DNA of 64,000 nt from Schistocerca nitens (taxonomy: Eukaryota > Arthropoda > Insecta > Orthoptera > Acrididae). A model generated the notes under the pieces. That model saw only the letters and a list, made by a program, of their open reading frames with translations. It did no database searches and was not told the origin of the DNA. The position numbers and the translations under genes are program-made. Each line of letters starts with the position of its first letter. Position 1 is the first letter of the stretch. Shown piece after piece: positions 55,044 through 64,000 of this stretch. Location of the stretch: positions 343,375,150 to 343,439,149 of the forward strand of contig NC_064619.1 in NCBI RefSeq assembly GCF_023898315.1. Reading direction: 5' to 3'.

Positions 55044-58000
55044 ATGGCTACTACCATCCTCCAGTGGAACTGCAGCGGTTTCTTCCACCATCTCGCTGAG
55101 CTCCGCCAACTTATCAGCCTTCACCCTTTCTTCTGCATTGCTCTCCAGGAAACTTGGTTTCCTGCACTGCGAACCCCCGCCCTCCGTGGCTATCGGGGTT
55201 ATTATAAGAACCGAGCAGCTTATGAAAGGGTGTCTGGTGGCGTCTGCATATATGTCCTTCACACTCTGCACAGCGAGTCTGTCCCTCTCCAGACGCCCTT
55301 AGAGGCTGTCGCTGTACGCGTGTGGACGCCACAGGCTGTTACCGTCTGCAGTGTTTACATTCCACCGGATGGTGATGTCTCGCAGCATGTCCTGGCTGCA
55401 CTGGTCGCCCAATTGCCGCCACCTTTCTTGCTCTTGGGCGACTTCAACGCCCATAACCCTCTGTGGGGTGGGTCAGTGGCAACAGGTCGAGGCGCCATCG
55501 TTGAGGGTTTCTTGTCGCAGCTCGATCTCTCGCTGTTAAATGATGGTGCCTTCACACACTTCAGTGTGGCGCATGGCACCTACTCCGCCATTGACCTTTC
55601 AATCTGTAGCCATAGCCTCTTACCGTCTGTCCAATGGAGTGTGCATGACGACCTGTGTGGTAGTGACCACTTTCCGATCTTTCTGTCACTACCACAGCGC
55701 CACTCTTCTGGGCGCCCTAGCAGATGGGCTATGAATAAGGCTGACTGGGACTTGTTCTCCTCCACTGCCGCTTTTGAGCCTCTCTCTACTGATGACATTG
55801 ATGCGGTGGTTCAATCGGTCACCACCGGCATCGTTACTGCCGCCGAATCAGCCATTCCCCGTTCCTGTGGGTCCCCTCGGCGGCGGACTGTGCCTTGGTG
55901 GTCGCCTGAGATCGCTGAAGCGATTAAAGACCGCCGGCGGGCGCTCCAGCGTCACAAGCGACATCCCTCCATCGACCACCTTATCGCCTTCAAACGGCTG
56001 CGTGCGCGGGCCCGCCTCCTTATCCGCCAAGGCAAGAAGGAGTGCTGGGAGCGGTATGTATCCACCATTGGCCTCCATGTCACTCCATCGCAGGTCTGGG
56101 CCAAGATTCGACGCGTCTACGGCCATCGGACACCTGCCAGCGTCCCTGCGCTCTCACTGAATGGAGCAGTTTGTACTGACTCCGACGTCATTGCAAATCG
56201 CTTAGCAGAGCATTTTGCTATGAGTTCCGCCTCTGCGAATTACCCCCAGGCCTTCCGCTCCATTAAAGAGCGGATGGAACGTCGGAGCCTTTCGTTTCGC
56301 ACCAACCACCTAGAATCTTACAATGCTCCATTTAGTGAGTGGGAATTTCGCAGTGCCCTAGCTGCTTGCCCTGATACCGCTCCTGGGCCAGATGGCATCC
56401 ACTGTCAGATGCTGAAACACCTTTCAGTGGACTGCCAGCGGCGCCTTCTCGATCTTTACAACCGTCTTTGGGTCGAGGGGGAGTTTCCGTCGCAATGGCG
56501 GGAAGGCGTTGTCATCCCCGTTTTGAAACCTGGAAAGAACCGTCTGGAGGTGGACAGCTACCGTCCCATTAGCCTCACCAACGTTCTTTGCAAGTTGCTT
56601 GAACGGCTGGTGAGCCGGCGCTTGAATTGGGTACTGGAGTCTCGGGGCCTTCTTGCTCCGTCTCAGGGTGGGTTCCGTAAAGGCCGCTCCGCCACCGACA
56701 ATCTGGTGAGCCTGGAGTCGGCCATCCGTACTGCCTTTGCCCGCCGTCAGCACCTGGTCGCTGTCTTTTTCGACATGCGGAAGGCGTACGATACGACATG
56801 GCGTCATCACATCCTTTCTACGCTTCATGGATGGGGTCTTCGGGGTCCTCTGCCGATTTTTATCCGCAATTTTCTGTCGTGTCGTACCTTCCGCGTGCAA
56901 GTCGCGGCCTCGTATAGTTCCTCCCACGTCCAGGAGAACGGTGTGCCACAGGGTTCTGTTTTAAGTGTCTGTCTGTTTTTAATAGCCATTAACGGGCTTG
57001 CTGCGGCCGTGGGAAATTCTGTCTCCGCTTCCCTGTATGCTGACGACTTCTGCCTTTATTACAGCTCTACTGGCATTGCAGCGGTTGAACGTCAGCTACA
57101 GGGCGCTATCCGCAAGGCGCAGTCTTGGGCTGTAGCGCATGGGTTTCAGTTTTCGGCAGCCAAGACCCGCGTTATGCATTTCTGCCGGCGCCGAACAGTC
57201 CATCCTGAGCCGCAGCTTTATCTTGCCGACGAACTGCTTGCTGTGGTGGAGACCCACAGGTTTTTGGGGGTGGTTTTCGATGCCCGGTTGACTTGGCTGC
57301 CTCATATCCGGCAGCTCAAACAGGCATGTTGGCGGCATCTCAATGCTCTGCGATGTTTGAGCCACACCCGCTGGGGCGCCGACCGCTCTACCCTGTTACG
57401 GCTCTACCAGGCGCTCATCCAGTCCCGCCTGGATTATGGGAGCCTGGCTTATGGCTCAGCATCCCCATCTGCGTTACGGGTGCTGGACCCAATTCTCCAC
57501 AGCGGGATACGCCTTGCCACTGGTGCTTTCCGCACCAGCCCTGTGGACAGCGTACTAGTGGAGGCAGGTGTACCTCCACTGCGGTTCCGACGCCAACGTT
57601 TGCTGGCCGCTTATACTGCCCATGTTCTAAGCTCGCCCGGGCATCCTAACTATCGTCTCCTGTTCCCGCGATCGGTCGTCCGTCTGCCAGAACGTCGGCC
57701 CCGGTCTGGTTGTACAATAGCGGTCCGCGTCAAAGAGCTTCTCTCTGGGCTTCGGGTTTTCACTGTTCCACCTCCTTTCCGGGCTACTTTGCATACACCC
57801 CCATGGTGTGTTCGTCGCCCTTGCCTTCGGCTCGACTTGGCACAGTGCCCGAAGGACTCAGTCCCTCCAGAGGCCTTCCGCCGCCGCTTTCATTCCATCC
57901 TGGCCACGTATCAGGGCTCTGGCATTGTTTACACCGACGGCTCGATGGTTGCTGGTCGAGTCGGTTATGCGCTAACTCTAGGGGACCATTCCGAACAACG

Positions 58001-58727
58001 TTCCTTGCCGGATGGCTGCAGCGTTTACACTGCTGAGCTGGTCGCCATCTTTCGTGCCCTAGGGCATATCCGCTCCTGCTCAGGCGAGTCCTTCGTTATC
58101 TGTAGCGATTCCCTGAGCGGTTTACGAGCTCTCGACCAGTGTTTTCCTCGTTCTCGTCTGGTGCTGGCTATCCATGAGTCTCTGCATACTCTTGCCCGTA
58201 GCGGCCGCTCTGTGGTCTTTGTGTGGACCCCCGGTCATGTCGGTATCCCGGGTAACGAACATGTTGACCGCCTGGCGAAAGAGGCCACCAGTAAGCCATC
58301 TCTGGACGTTGGCCTCCCAGAGACTGATTTGCGGGCAGTCTTCTGCCGCAAAATCTTGGCGCTATGGGACGATGAATAGCGCGAACTGACAACGCGCAAT
58401 AAACTCCGTGATGTCAAGGAGACGACGGCTGTGTGGCGGTCATCCCTGCGAGCCACTCGCAGGGACTCAGTCGTTCTTTGCCGGCTCCGCATTGGCCACT
58501 CCCGGCTGACACACAGTTATTTACTGCGCCGGGAGGACCCTCCTCTATGTCGATGTGGGGCTGCTTTGACAGTGGCCCACATTTTGATGGCCTGCCCCCT
58601 TTTAGCTGTGGTCAGGCAGACATTTGCGCTGCCTGATACGCTCCCTGCCCTTTTAACAGACGACTCCACTATGGCTGACTTAGTTTTACGTTTTCTTCGG
58701 GCAGGGGGATTTTATCATTTAATCTGA
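55044..58727 (+). pseudogene. LINE C ORF2 polyprotein (one premature stop)
   Basis: ATG 55044 ('MATTILQWNCSGFFHHLAEL') opens 1111 codons. Endonuclease ~1-225: 'ALQETWF', 'LLLGDFNAHNPLWG', 'SAIDLSIC', 'GSDHFPIF'. RT ~450-760: 'TAPGPDGIHCQML', 'YRPISLTNVLCKLLERL', 'GGFRKGRSATDNL', 'AVFFDMRKAYDTTW', 'ENGVPQGSVLSVCLF', 'SLYADDFCLYY' (Asp pair near residue 666). RNase H ~955-1090: 'VYTDGSMVAG', 'TAELVAIFRAL', 'ICSDSLSGL', 'WTPGHVGIPGNEHVD'. TAG at 58377-58379 replaces a likely Trp codon; the same frame resumes to 58727 with a knuckle 'CRCGAALTVAHILMAC'. All catalytic residues precede the stop. Confidence 0.93.
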
Positions 58728-58950
58728 GTGTTTCTGTTTTATTTTATTGTTTTGTGTTGATTCTGGCCTTTGGCCTATGATTTTAAACTGATTTTTTTTA
58801 ATGTGTTTCTCAGTGGTTGACTTTTCCTTTTTTATTTCTATGGTCGGCCAACCACCGTCACACTCTGTGTGGTTTTAGTTCGTTTTGTCTTGTTCTGTTT
58901 CGTCTGTGTTCTATTCTGTTCCTCGTTTTTATTCTCTGTGGGTGTTCTTT

Positions 58951-58966
58951 GTCTTTGGAAAAAGAC
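58951..58966 (+). promoter_or_regulatory. 3'-terminal hairpin of LINE C
   Basis: GTCTTT and AAAGAC pair around GGAA, a GNRA-type tetraloop, immediately before the (CCAA)n tail. Differs from the GGGCGCT hairpin of LINEs A and B. A role in template recognition is inferred. Confidence 0.5.
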
Positions 58967-58990
58967 CAACCAACCAACCATGTAGCAAGA

Positions 58991-59810
58991 GTGTTTTCCA
59001 TTTCCTCCAACACTACTTGTAATTCTTCCTCATTTTCCGCTAGGACAGCAATGTCATCCGCAAAACGCAGCATATCAACTATTTTTCCCTGGATCCTGAT
59101 TCCATTAGCTTGTCCTAACTTTTCTCTGACCTCGTCCATTGCTTTTTGTATGTACATATTAAAGAGGACAGGGGAGAGTGCACATCCCTGTCTCACACCC
59201 TGTTTAATTTTTGCTTGTTGTTGATGTTCCCCACATCTCACTATTGCCACCTCTTCTTTGTATATGTTCCATATCGTTCTCCTGTCCTTGTACTTAGCTC
59301 CAGTTTCCCTCAATATCTGGAATAGTTTTTTCCATTCAACCTTATCAAAGGCCTTTTCGAGGTCAACAAATGCTATGTAGGTGTCCTTTCCTTTTTCCAT
59401 TCTTTTTTCTATTATGAGCCTTAGGGCCATAATGGCTTCTCGCGTACCTCTCCCTCTTCTAAAGCCAAACTGGTCTTCTGTGAGCATGCATTCCACGTTC
59501 CCTTCAATTCTTCTGAGGAGGATGGTCGTCAAAATTTTTGATGCATGTGATGTTAGGCTGAGGGTTCTGTATTGTGCACACGATTTTGCTGGCATTTTCT
59601 TTGGTAATGGAACAATAATACACTTTTTGAAGTCCTCAGGCAGCTCTCCAGTATCATATATTTGGCAGATTAATTTATACAATTTATCTTTTATTTCTGT
59701 TCCAGCTGCTTTGATGATTTCTGCAGGCAATGAGTCAATTCCTGGTGCTTTTCCGTGCTTAAGTGCCTGTAGTGCCTGATCAAATTCAGACCTTAGTATG
59801 CTGTCTCCTA
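58991..59810 (-). pseudogene. LINE D reverse transcriptase, N-terminal and palm part
   Basis: Minus-strand frame with 'APGIDSLPAEIIKAAGTEIK', 'AQYRTLSLTSHASKIL', 'EDQFGFRRGRGTREAI', 'YIAFVDLEKAFDKVEW' (first Asp), 'GVRQGCALSPVLFNMYIQKA' and 'MLRFADDIAVLAENEEEL' (palm Asp pair), up to 'EEMENTLATW' at LINE C. A frameshift near 59810 separates it from the upstream frame ending 'SEDEVDKVN'. Otherwise well preserved. Confidence 0.88.
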
Positions 59811-61286
59811 GTTCACTTTATCTACTTCGTCCTCACTTTCAATCATGTCATCTTGTACGTTGCCTCCATATAATTTCTCTAGGTATTCCTTCCACGTAAG
59901 TGCTATATCTTCATGATTATACACCATCTTATTATCCTCTCTTATTAGGGCATTACATCTAATCCTTTGTCCTCCTGAGAAGAAGCGTTTCACTGTTTTG
60001 TATGCTAATTCAAGGTTCCCTTTCTTCAGAAGGTCTTCAACTTCTTTGCATCTGTCTTCAAGGAATCTTTCTTTTACTTGCTTCAACTTCCTGTTGATTT
60101 TGTTCCTAAGCACTCGGTATGCCGTTTTCCCTTCTTCCGTTTCATTATTTTTGAGCTTCCTTCTTTCCTCAAACATAAGTATTATTTCATCAGTTATCCA
60201 CTCCTTCCTCTTTTCAGGTTTTTGTTTTCCAATTATCTCTTCGGCTGCTTTTATTAGGCCATCTCTAATATTTTCCCAATGTTGTTCTACATTCTCTATA
60301 GGATGCTGTTGAATTAGATCCTTAGCCCTTTCTTGGAACTCCTTCTGCGTCTCACGGTTTCCAAGCTTCCCTATATCCAGTTTTCCATTTCCTATTTTCT
60401 TCCTTATGCATTTGAACTTGAGTCGGCATTCCGCAACAACCATGTTGTGATCACTCACAATATCTGGGCTTGCGTATGCTCTAGAGTCTTTTAGTTGATT
60501 TCTAAATCTATTTTTGACTAGAATGTAATCAATTTGGTATCGTTCTCTATCCCCTGGTGACTTCCAGGTGTATCTTCTATGGGGGTGATGTTGAAACCAC
60601 GTGTTCGATATTATCAGTTGATTCCTGTTACAAAATTCTATAAGTCGGTCTCCTCTATCATTCCTTTTACCAAGGCCTTAGCGTCCAACAGCTGGCTGTA
60701 CCTCTTTATCTCCTACTATTGCGTTCCAGTCTCCCATGATTATTAAATTTGTTTCTCCTTTGATTCCTCTCAAGGCTCCATTTAACTCTTCATATACAGC
60801 TTCAACTTCCTCATCCTCCTGGTTTGTGGTAGGCATATAGACCTGTATCACAACCGTCTCTGTAGGTTTGGTATCCAGACTGACAAGTATTATCCTTCCT
60901 CCATATTGTATATATCCCTTCACTCTCTGCCCCAATTTTCGACTCATAACTACTCCAACCCCACCTGCTCCAGGTCTATCTTCTATCGTTCCTGTGTGAA
61001 TTATCCTGTACTCATCACTCCAGAAATCTCCGCAGTTAGGCCATCTCATTTCAGACACTCCTAGTATATCCAACTTCATTTTCTTCATTTCTTGCTTAAG
61101 GTTTTCGAGCTTCCCCATCTGCAGTAAGGTGCGGACGTTCCACGTTCCAATTCTACTATAGCTCTTTTTATTTCCTTTCTTCCTATGAACTGTTGAAACG
61201 AGACCTCTGGTAGTCCCCTCCCGGAGAACCGAATGAGGGGCTATTACTCCGGATTGCATTTTTACTAGAGCTTGTTTCATATTCAT
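59808..61286 (-). pseudogene. LINE D endonuclease and linker
   Basis: It starts at 61286 ('MNMKQALVKMQSGVIAPHS') and continues 'GTWNVRTLLQMGKLENLKQE', 'DILGVSEMRW', 'GVGVVMSRKLGQRV', 'VVIQVYMPTT' and 'LIIMGDWNAIVGD', then a TAA at 60678-60680. The same frame resumes with 'YQIDYILVKNRFRNQL' and 'VSDHNMVVAECRLKF' (catalytic His), then a Lys/Glu-rich linker into the RT. Apurinic-type endonuclease with all key residues present. Inactivated by the stop and by the frameshift at about 59810. Confidence 0.87.
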
Positions 61287-61488
61287 ATTATGGCTGCTGA
61301 TACTTGAGAAATCTAATTAGATCTTTAATGAAGTGGTTTCTCCTTGCCTTCTTCATTCTATGCCGTTGGCCATCATGTGGCTCTTCCGCCTTTAGGGACA
61401 GTTTCCCATCCCAAGGACAAGAGAGTGCCCTGCCTCTACGTGCTCATCCGCCCTCCTAGGAGGCCGTTTCGCTTGGTAGAGGGTGTCT

Positions 61489-61630
61489 CCCTAGAACTTA
61501 GAACTTCTTAAACCTAACCAACCTAAGGACATCACACACATCCATGCCCGAGGCAGGATTCAAACCTGCGAACGTAGCAGTCTCACGGTTCCGGACTGCG
61601 CACCTAGAACCGTGAGACCACCACGGCTGG
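61489..61630 (-). mobile_element. SINE, tRNA-derived head portion (right of LINE D)
   Basis: On the minus strand the head has a degenerate A box near 'GTGGTCTCACGG' and a B box 'GGTTTGAATCC', the internal polymerase III promoter of a tRNA-derived SINE. 'ATGGATGTGTGTGATGTCC' and 'TTAGGTTGGTTAGGTTTAAG' follow. It is continuous with 52112-52177 once LINE D and one CCCTAGAACTT are removed. I recognise it as a very abundant orthopteran SINE from memory. Confidence 0.85.
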
Positions 61631-61689
61631 CTTTGGGCCTTCCACATACATTTTAGAACCATTTAAAATGCTTGAAAAATGAGTCCCTT

Positions 61690-62190
61690 ACTCATCTTTC
61701 AAAACTAAAATTATGTTAAATATGTCGTGGTTTTCCTGGTACCATGCGCCGCGGAATTTGAATCCGTGCCAGACGTCTTGGACGTCGAAGACCCATAGAG
61801 GTCTCTGCACCATCGCGCCATAAGCAGTGGCAGCACGCGCCTTCTGGCCCGCTTTTAGTGTGAGGGTGCCACAGTTGAACATGTGGTCCCAGCGGCCAAT
61901 AGCAGTGCCTCCGACAGCGTACTTAAGCACCGGCCTCTTGCTCAGCCAGTCAGTCTAATCTCGCTTACGTCGGTTTACACCTCTCTTTGTGCTAGACTGC
62001 GTACTTCCTGGTTCGTGTACGAGTGGACGTGATTGTTTCCTTGTGACTCTGTTGTTCGGTCTTGTGTATTCATTCTGTCCTTCGTTGGTCGTGTCCGTCC
62101 TCTTCCGTTGTGTTGTTGTTCGCGGGTCCCAACGCGCTTTCTGTCATTGCTACCCCGCAACCGTCCTGGTCGCAGTTACAACAGTTTTGA
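61690..62190 (+). mobile_element. Possible solo LTR or promoter-bearing fragment
   Basis: A GC- and CpG-rich island of about 500 bp stands inside AT-rich sequence right of the SINE. It contains a TATA-like 'GCGTACTTAAGCACC' near 61918 followed by 'CAGTCAGTCTAATC', resembling a core promoter, and ends near 'GTTACAACAG'. Composition and placement fit a solo LTR inserted in the inverted-repeat element. I cannot define TG..CA ends or a target duplication, so this remains weak. Confidence 0.3.
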
Positions 62191-63055
62191 TTTTTATGAG
62201 CCTGTTATGTGATAATGTAATAAAACAGGTTATATGTATGGCAAAAATTTCAGTTGTTTATAAAACCTGTTCAACCTAAAAGTGAAAGCTCTCCTTTTCA
62301 GAGAATGTAGAACTATATGGTACTAATCAACAGAAAAAAATCAGTTTTATGGATCGGCATTTTTGAAAAAAAAAATCCATAAATTATAAAAAAAAGTTCA
62401 GAATGCTATAATAAAAGAACTCTGACATATAAGTCCAAATAGAGGATTTCTTTGTAATCATAAAGCAATTATCTTTCAAATTAAAAAAAACTAACAAAAT
62501 ATCTAGAACTGTTAAAATTTTTTTCCAAAATTCACCTCTTCAAAATGGTATGCACAGTGTCATCTTTGGAGTGCTGTATCTCAGAGCAGAAATTTTTTAG
62601 AGAAAACAAAAAAATACATGCTCCTTACTTTGTCCTTCATTTTAACATATACTAAATTCAATAACATCCAGGACTATGAAGGTAAGGTTTTTTCCTAGCC
62701 TGCCTGAATTGATATGGACTATGCCTGGAGCTAAAATTTCTGTCATAAGTAATGTTAAAGAGGAAGTGATTTAAATTGCAGTGTATCAGCTCAGAATCGA
62801 AGATGTAATGAAACATTTTTTTAAGATATCACTAATAAACCAACTGGATACCAGAATTATGGAAAGATAGGCTGAAAGCTATGAACTCCATTAAAATAAT
62901 ACTTCCAAGATCTTCATGTGTGCAGTAGTTTTACACATTTGCTTTGAGAACAACAATTTCATTTTATTTTTATTTCTTATAGTTTGTAAGTGTATTGTTA
63001 TTTATGTAATTAGCAAAGCTGGATTGTATTTGAACCTGATTGCTGTCTCTTACAG

Positions 63056-63400
63056 TGCCGAGGCCAATTCTGATGTGGCAGTTAGTGATCCTTTGCCACT
63101 ATGAAGAAGCGATCTGCAATTCATTTAATCTTATTTGCTGCATTAGTTTTGCTTGCAGCCCAGTTAAGCCTTCTTGCAATACTATTATATCCACACAGTA
63201 AAAGGAAGACAGACTACAGCAGAGACATTCAGATTATTTCTAATATTACAGCACAGTTGCAATTGCAGCTTATCATCATTGATAAAATAATCCTAGATAA
63301 TATCAGTGGCAGTAAGAAGTCTTCAGATACTGTATGCACATGGTGTACCGAAGATAGGATTGTATCTTTTGCAACACTATTTAGAGAACTGAAGAACATC
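63056..63400 (+). CDS. First coding exon of a type II membrane protein (fukutin-like?)
   Basis: A good acceptor (pyrimidine-rich, then TTACAG, 63050-63055) opens the exon. ATG 63101 has in-frame TAG and TGA just upstream, so it is the start. One hundred codons follow to 63400, where GTGAGT is a donor. 'MKKRSAIHLILFAALVLLA' is a short basic cytoplasmic end plus a signal anchor (residues ~8-29) and no cleavage site, typical of Golgi glycosyltransferases. Then come 'QLQLQLIIIDKIILDNI' and 'TVCTWCTEDRIVSFATLF'. This order (anchor, 'IDp.iL', Cys pair, 'FA') resembles the N-terminus of fukutin, a ribitol-phosphate transferase. No search was possible; another glycosyltransferase is possible. Confidence 0.5.
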
Positions 63401-63883
63401 GTGAGTATTCTTTTGCTGTTTTCATCCATAGTTAATCATTCTTGTAAACAAAGAAAATGTAATATTTGTGCAGATTACTATATTAGTTTATTATAGACAT
63501 CCTACTGAATAATATCTACATGAATTAACAGAAATGAAAGTACAAACAAATAATGATGGGTAAACTCTAGCTAGTAACAATACATTGGTGCTTAAATGTA
63601 AATTCTTTGTCTGAGTTTTTGTTACATCTCTTCCTTCTTTATCTTTAATGTATTGTTTACCCATTGCCATGCTTTTAACTTACCATATCTTCAAAACTTG
63701 CCTGATGATATTTCATTGCTGAATTATTTATTATGCTGTGCTGCAGTGCTATACACGGAGTGGGGATAGTGGTTGACTCTCTTGCCTAATCATCTGAAGC
63801 TCTTATGTTCTTTCATCATTTTTTCTACGATGTATTGCTGGAAGCTAATAAACACTTCAGCTTTTGTTTGTGTGTGTGTGTAG
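63401..63883 (+). other. Intron between the two membrane-protein exons
   Basis: Begins GTGAGT and ends with a T/G-rich tract and TAG. AT-rich, 483 bp, no mobile element recognised. It is strikingly short for a region otherwise packed with insertions. Confidence 0.5.
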
Positions 63884-63987
63884 GGTTTTGTGATATCTGA
63901 TAAGTGGACAACTTTTTCTTTCTGTGTTGCTCTGTTTGATCAAGGCATAACACAGTGTCTGAAGAAATTTCAGATTAGCAACCTACA
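63884..63987 (+). CDS. Second coding exon of the same gene
   Basis: It follows a TG-rich acceptor ending TAG (63881-63883) and precedes GTAAGT (63988-63993). The preceding exon ends in phase 0, and this exon is open in that phase for 34 codons plus 2 bases: 'GFVISDKWTTFSFCVALF', then 'QGITQCLKKFQISNLQ'. The match of splice sites and phase with exon 1 supports a real spliced gene. 'GITQCLKKFQI' sits where fukutins have a 'GF.CLK'-like phrase. The gene continues beyond the window. Confidence 0.5.
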
Positions 63988-64000
63988 GTAAGTTCATAAA

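Larger units (their letters stand above)
52917..58976 (+). mobile_element. I-like LINE C, nearly intact
   Basis: A perfect 14-bp target duplication ACCATGTAGCAAGA (52903-52916, 58977-58990) frames it. Full length: C-run 5' end, conserved leader, intact ORF1, ORF2 with endonuclease, RT and RNase H broken by one late stop, 3' UTR ending in a small hairpin and a (CCAA)n tail. The perfect duplication and nearly open frames mark it as one of the youngest insertions in the window. Innermost of a four-layer nest. Confidence 0.95.
52178..61488 (-). mobile_element. RTE-like LINE D, antisense, split by LINE C
   Basis: It reads right to left: endonuclease (60410-61286), RT (59810-58991 continuing at 52902-52229), then a (CTT)n run at 52175-52216, which on the element's strand is an (AAG)n 3' tail. 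Target duplication CCCTAGAACTT at 52167-52177 and 61489-61499 (11/11). Same organisation as the RTE at 11.2 kb but a different family. It entered the SINE and was later entered by LINE C. Confidence 0.9.
51035..62712. mobile_element. Inverted-repeat element hosting a three-layer nest
   Basis: About 430 bp at 51035-51470 is repeated in inverted, diverged form at about 62290-62712. Both ends carry 'TTCAGGCAGG', 'TAACCTTCATAGTC'-like text and 'GATGTTATTGAATTTAG', further in 'AACAGTTCTAGATATTTTGT' and 'GATAATTGCTTTATGATTAC'. Both abut TA (51033-51034, 62713-62714). Without the SINE and its contents it is about 2.2 kb, consistent with a DNA transposon with long inverted repeats. Transposase not identified; see 51757-51996. 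Confidence 0.65.

Noticed and set aside
56424-56927. Long minus-strand open frame
   Set aside because: Antisense shadow of the LINE C reverse transcriptase. It has no domain motifs, and codon bias comes from the GC-rich sense gene.
35285-58976. LINEs A, B and C as one tandemly amplified locus
   Set aside because: Each has its own target duplication and a different host element, so they are independent insertions.

Overview
This window is eukaryotic repeat DNA, most likely from a large-genome orthopteran insect of the locust/grasshopper type. The reasons are dense, mutually nested LINEs, Tc1/mariner and hAT elements and tRNA-derived SINEs. Several families (the RTE-type LINE at 11.2 kb and the SINEs at 8.1 and 52.1 kb) look to me like families abundant in Schistocerca. 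That assignment rests on recall and was not searched. No prokaryotic gene organisation is present.

Layout. 1-5.6 kb: no supported gene; a GC-rich patch at 2.6-2.9 kb. 5.6-9.0 kb: an antisense LINE relic and two copies of an inverted-repeat element, the second carrying a tRNA-derived SINE. 9.4-9.9 kb: a degenerate tandem repeat of about 170 bp. 10.6-31.3 kb: a minus-strand pseudogene of an uncharacterised, probably multicopy insect family, split in two by an insertion now about 19 kb long. That insertion is bounded by 76-bp inverted repeats inside TTATAA. It contains gag-like and integrase-like remnants and has itself been hit by an RTE LINE (inside its left inverted repeat), a Tc1 element that contains a second Tc1/mariner-superfamily element with ~300-bp inverted repeats, and a CR1-like LINE.

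31.6-50.5 kb: an antisense RTE-like relic hit by another Tc1 element and followed by a hAT element (34459-50462). The hAT holds LINE A in its 3' coding end and a mariner in its middle, and the mariner holds LINE B. 51.0-62.7 kb: an inverted-repeat element that contains a SINE, which contains an antisense RTE-like LINE (D), which contains the nearly intact I-like LINE C. Most of these insertions can be dated relative to each other because target-site duplications are still readable. 63.0-64.0 kb: the only likely host gene, two in-phase exons encoding the N-terminus of a type II membrane protein, tentatively fukutin-like.

Almost every element is dead. Stops, frameshifts or lost catalytic motifs are visible in all but LINE C, which has an intact ORF1 and an ORF2 broken by one stop near its end. 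The elements do not form a shared pathway. The window is a record of successive insertions, and the LINE 3' tails (CA, CCAA, CTT, CAA, A) seed simple repeats.
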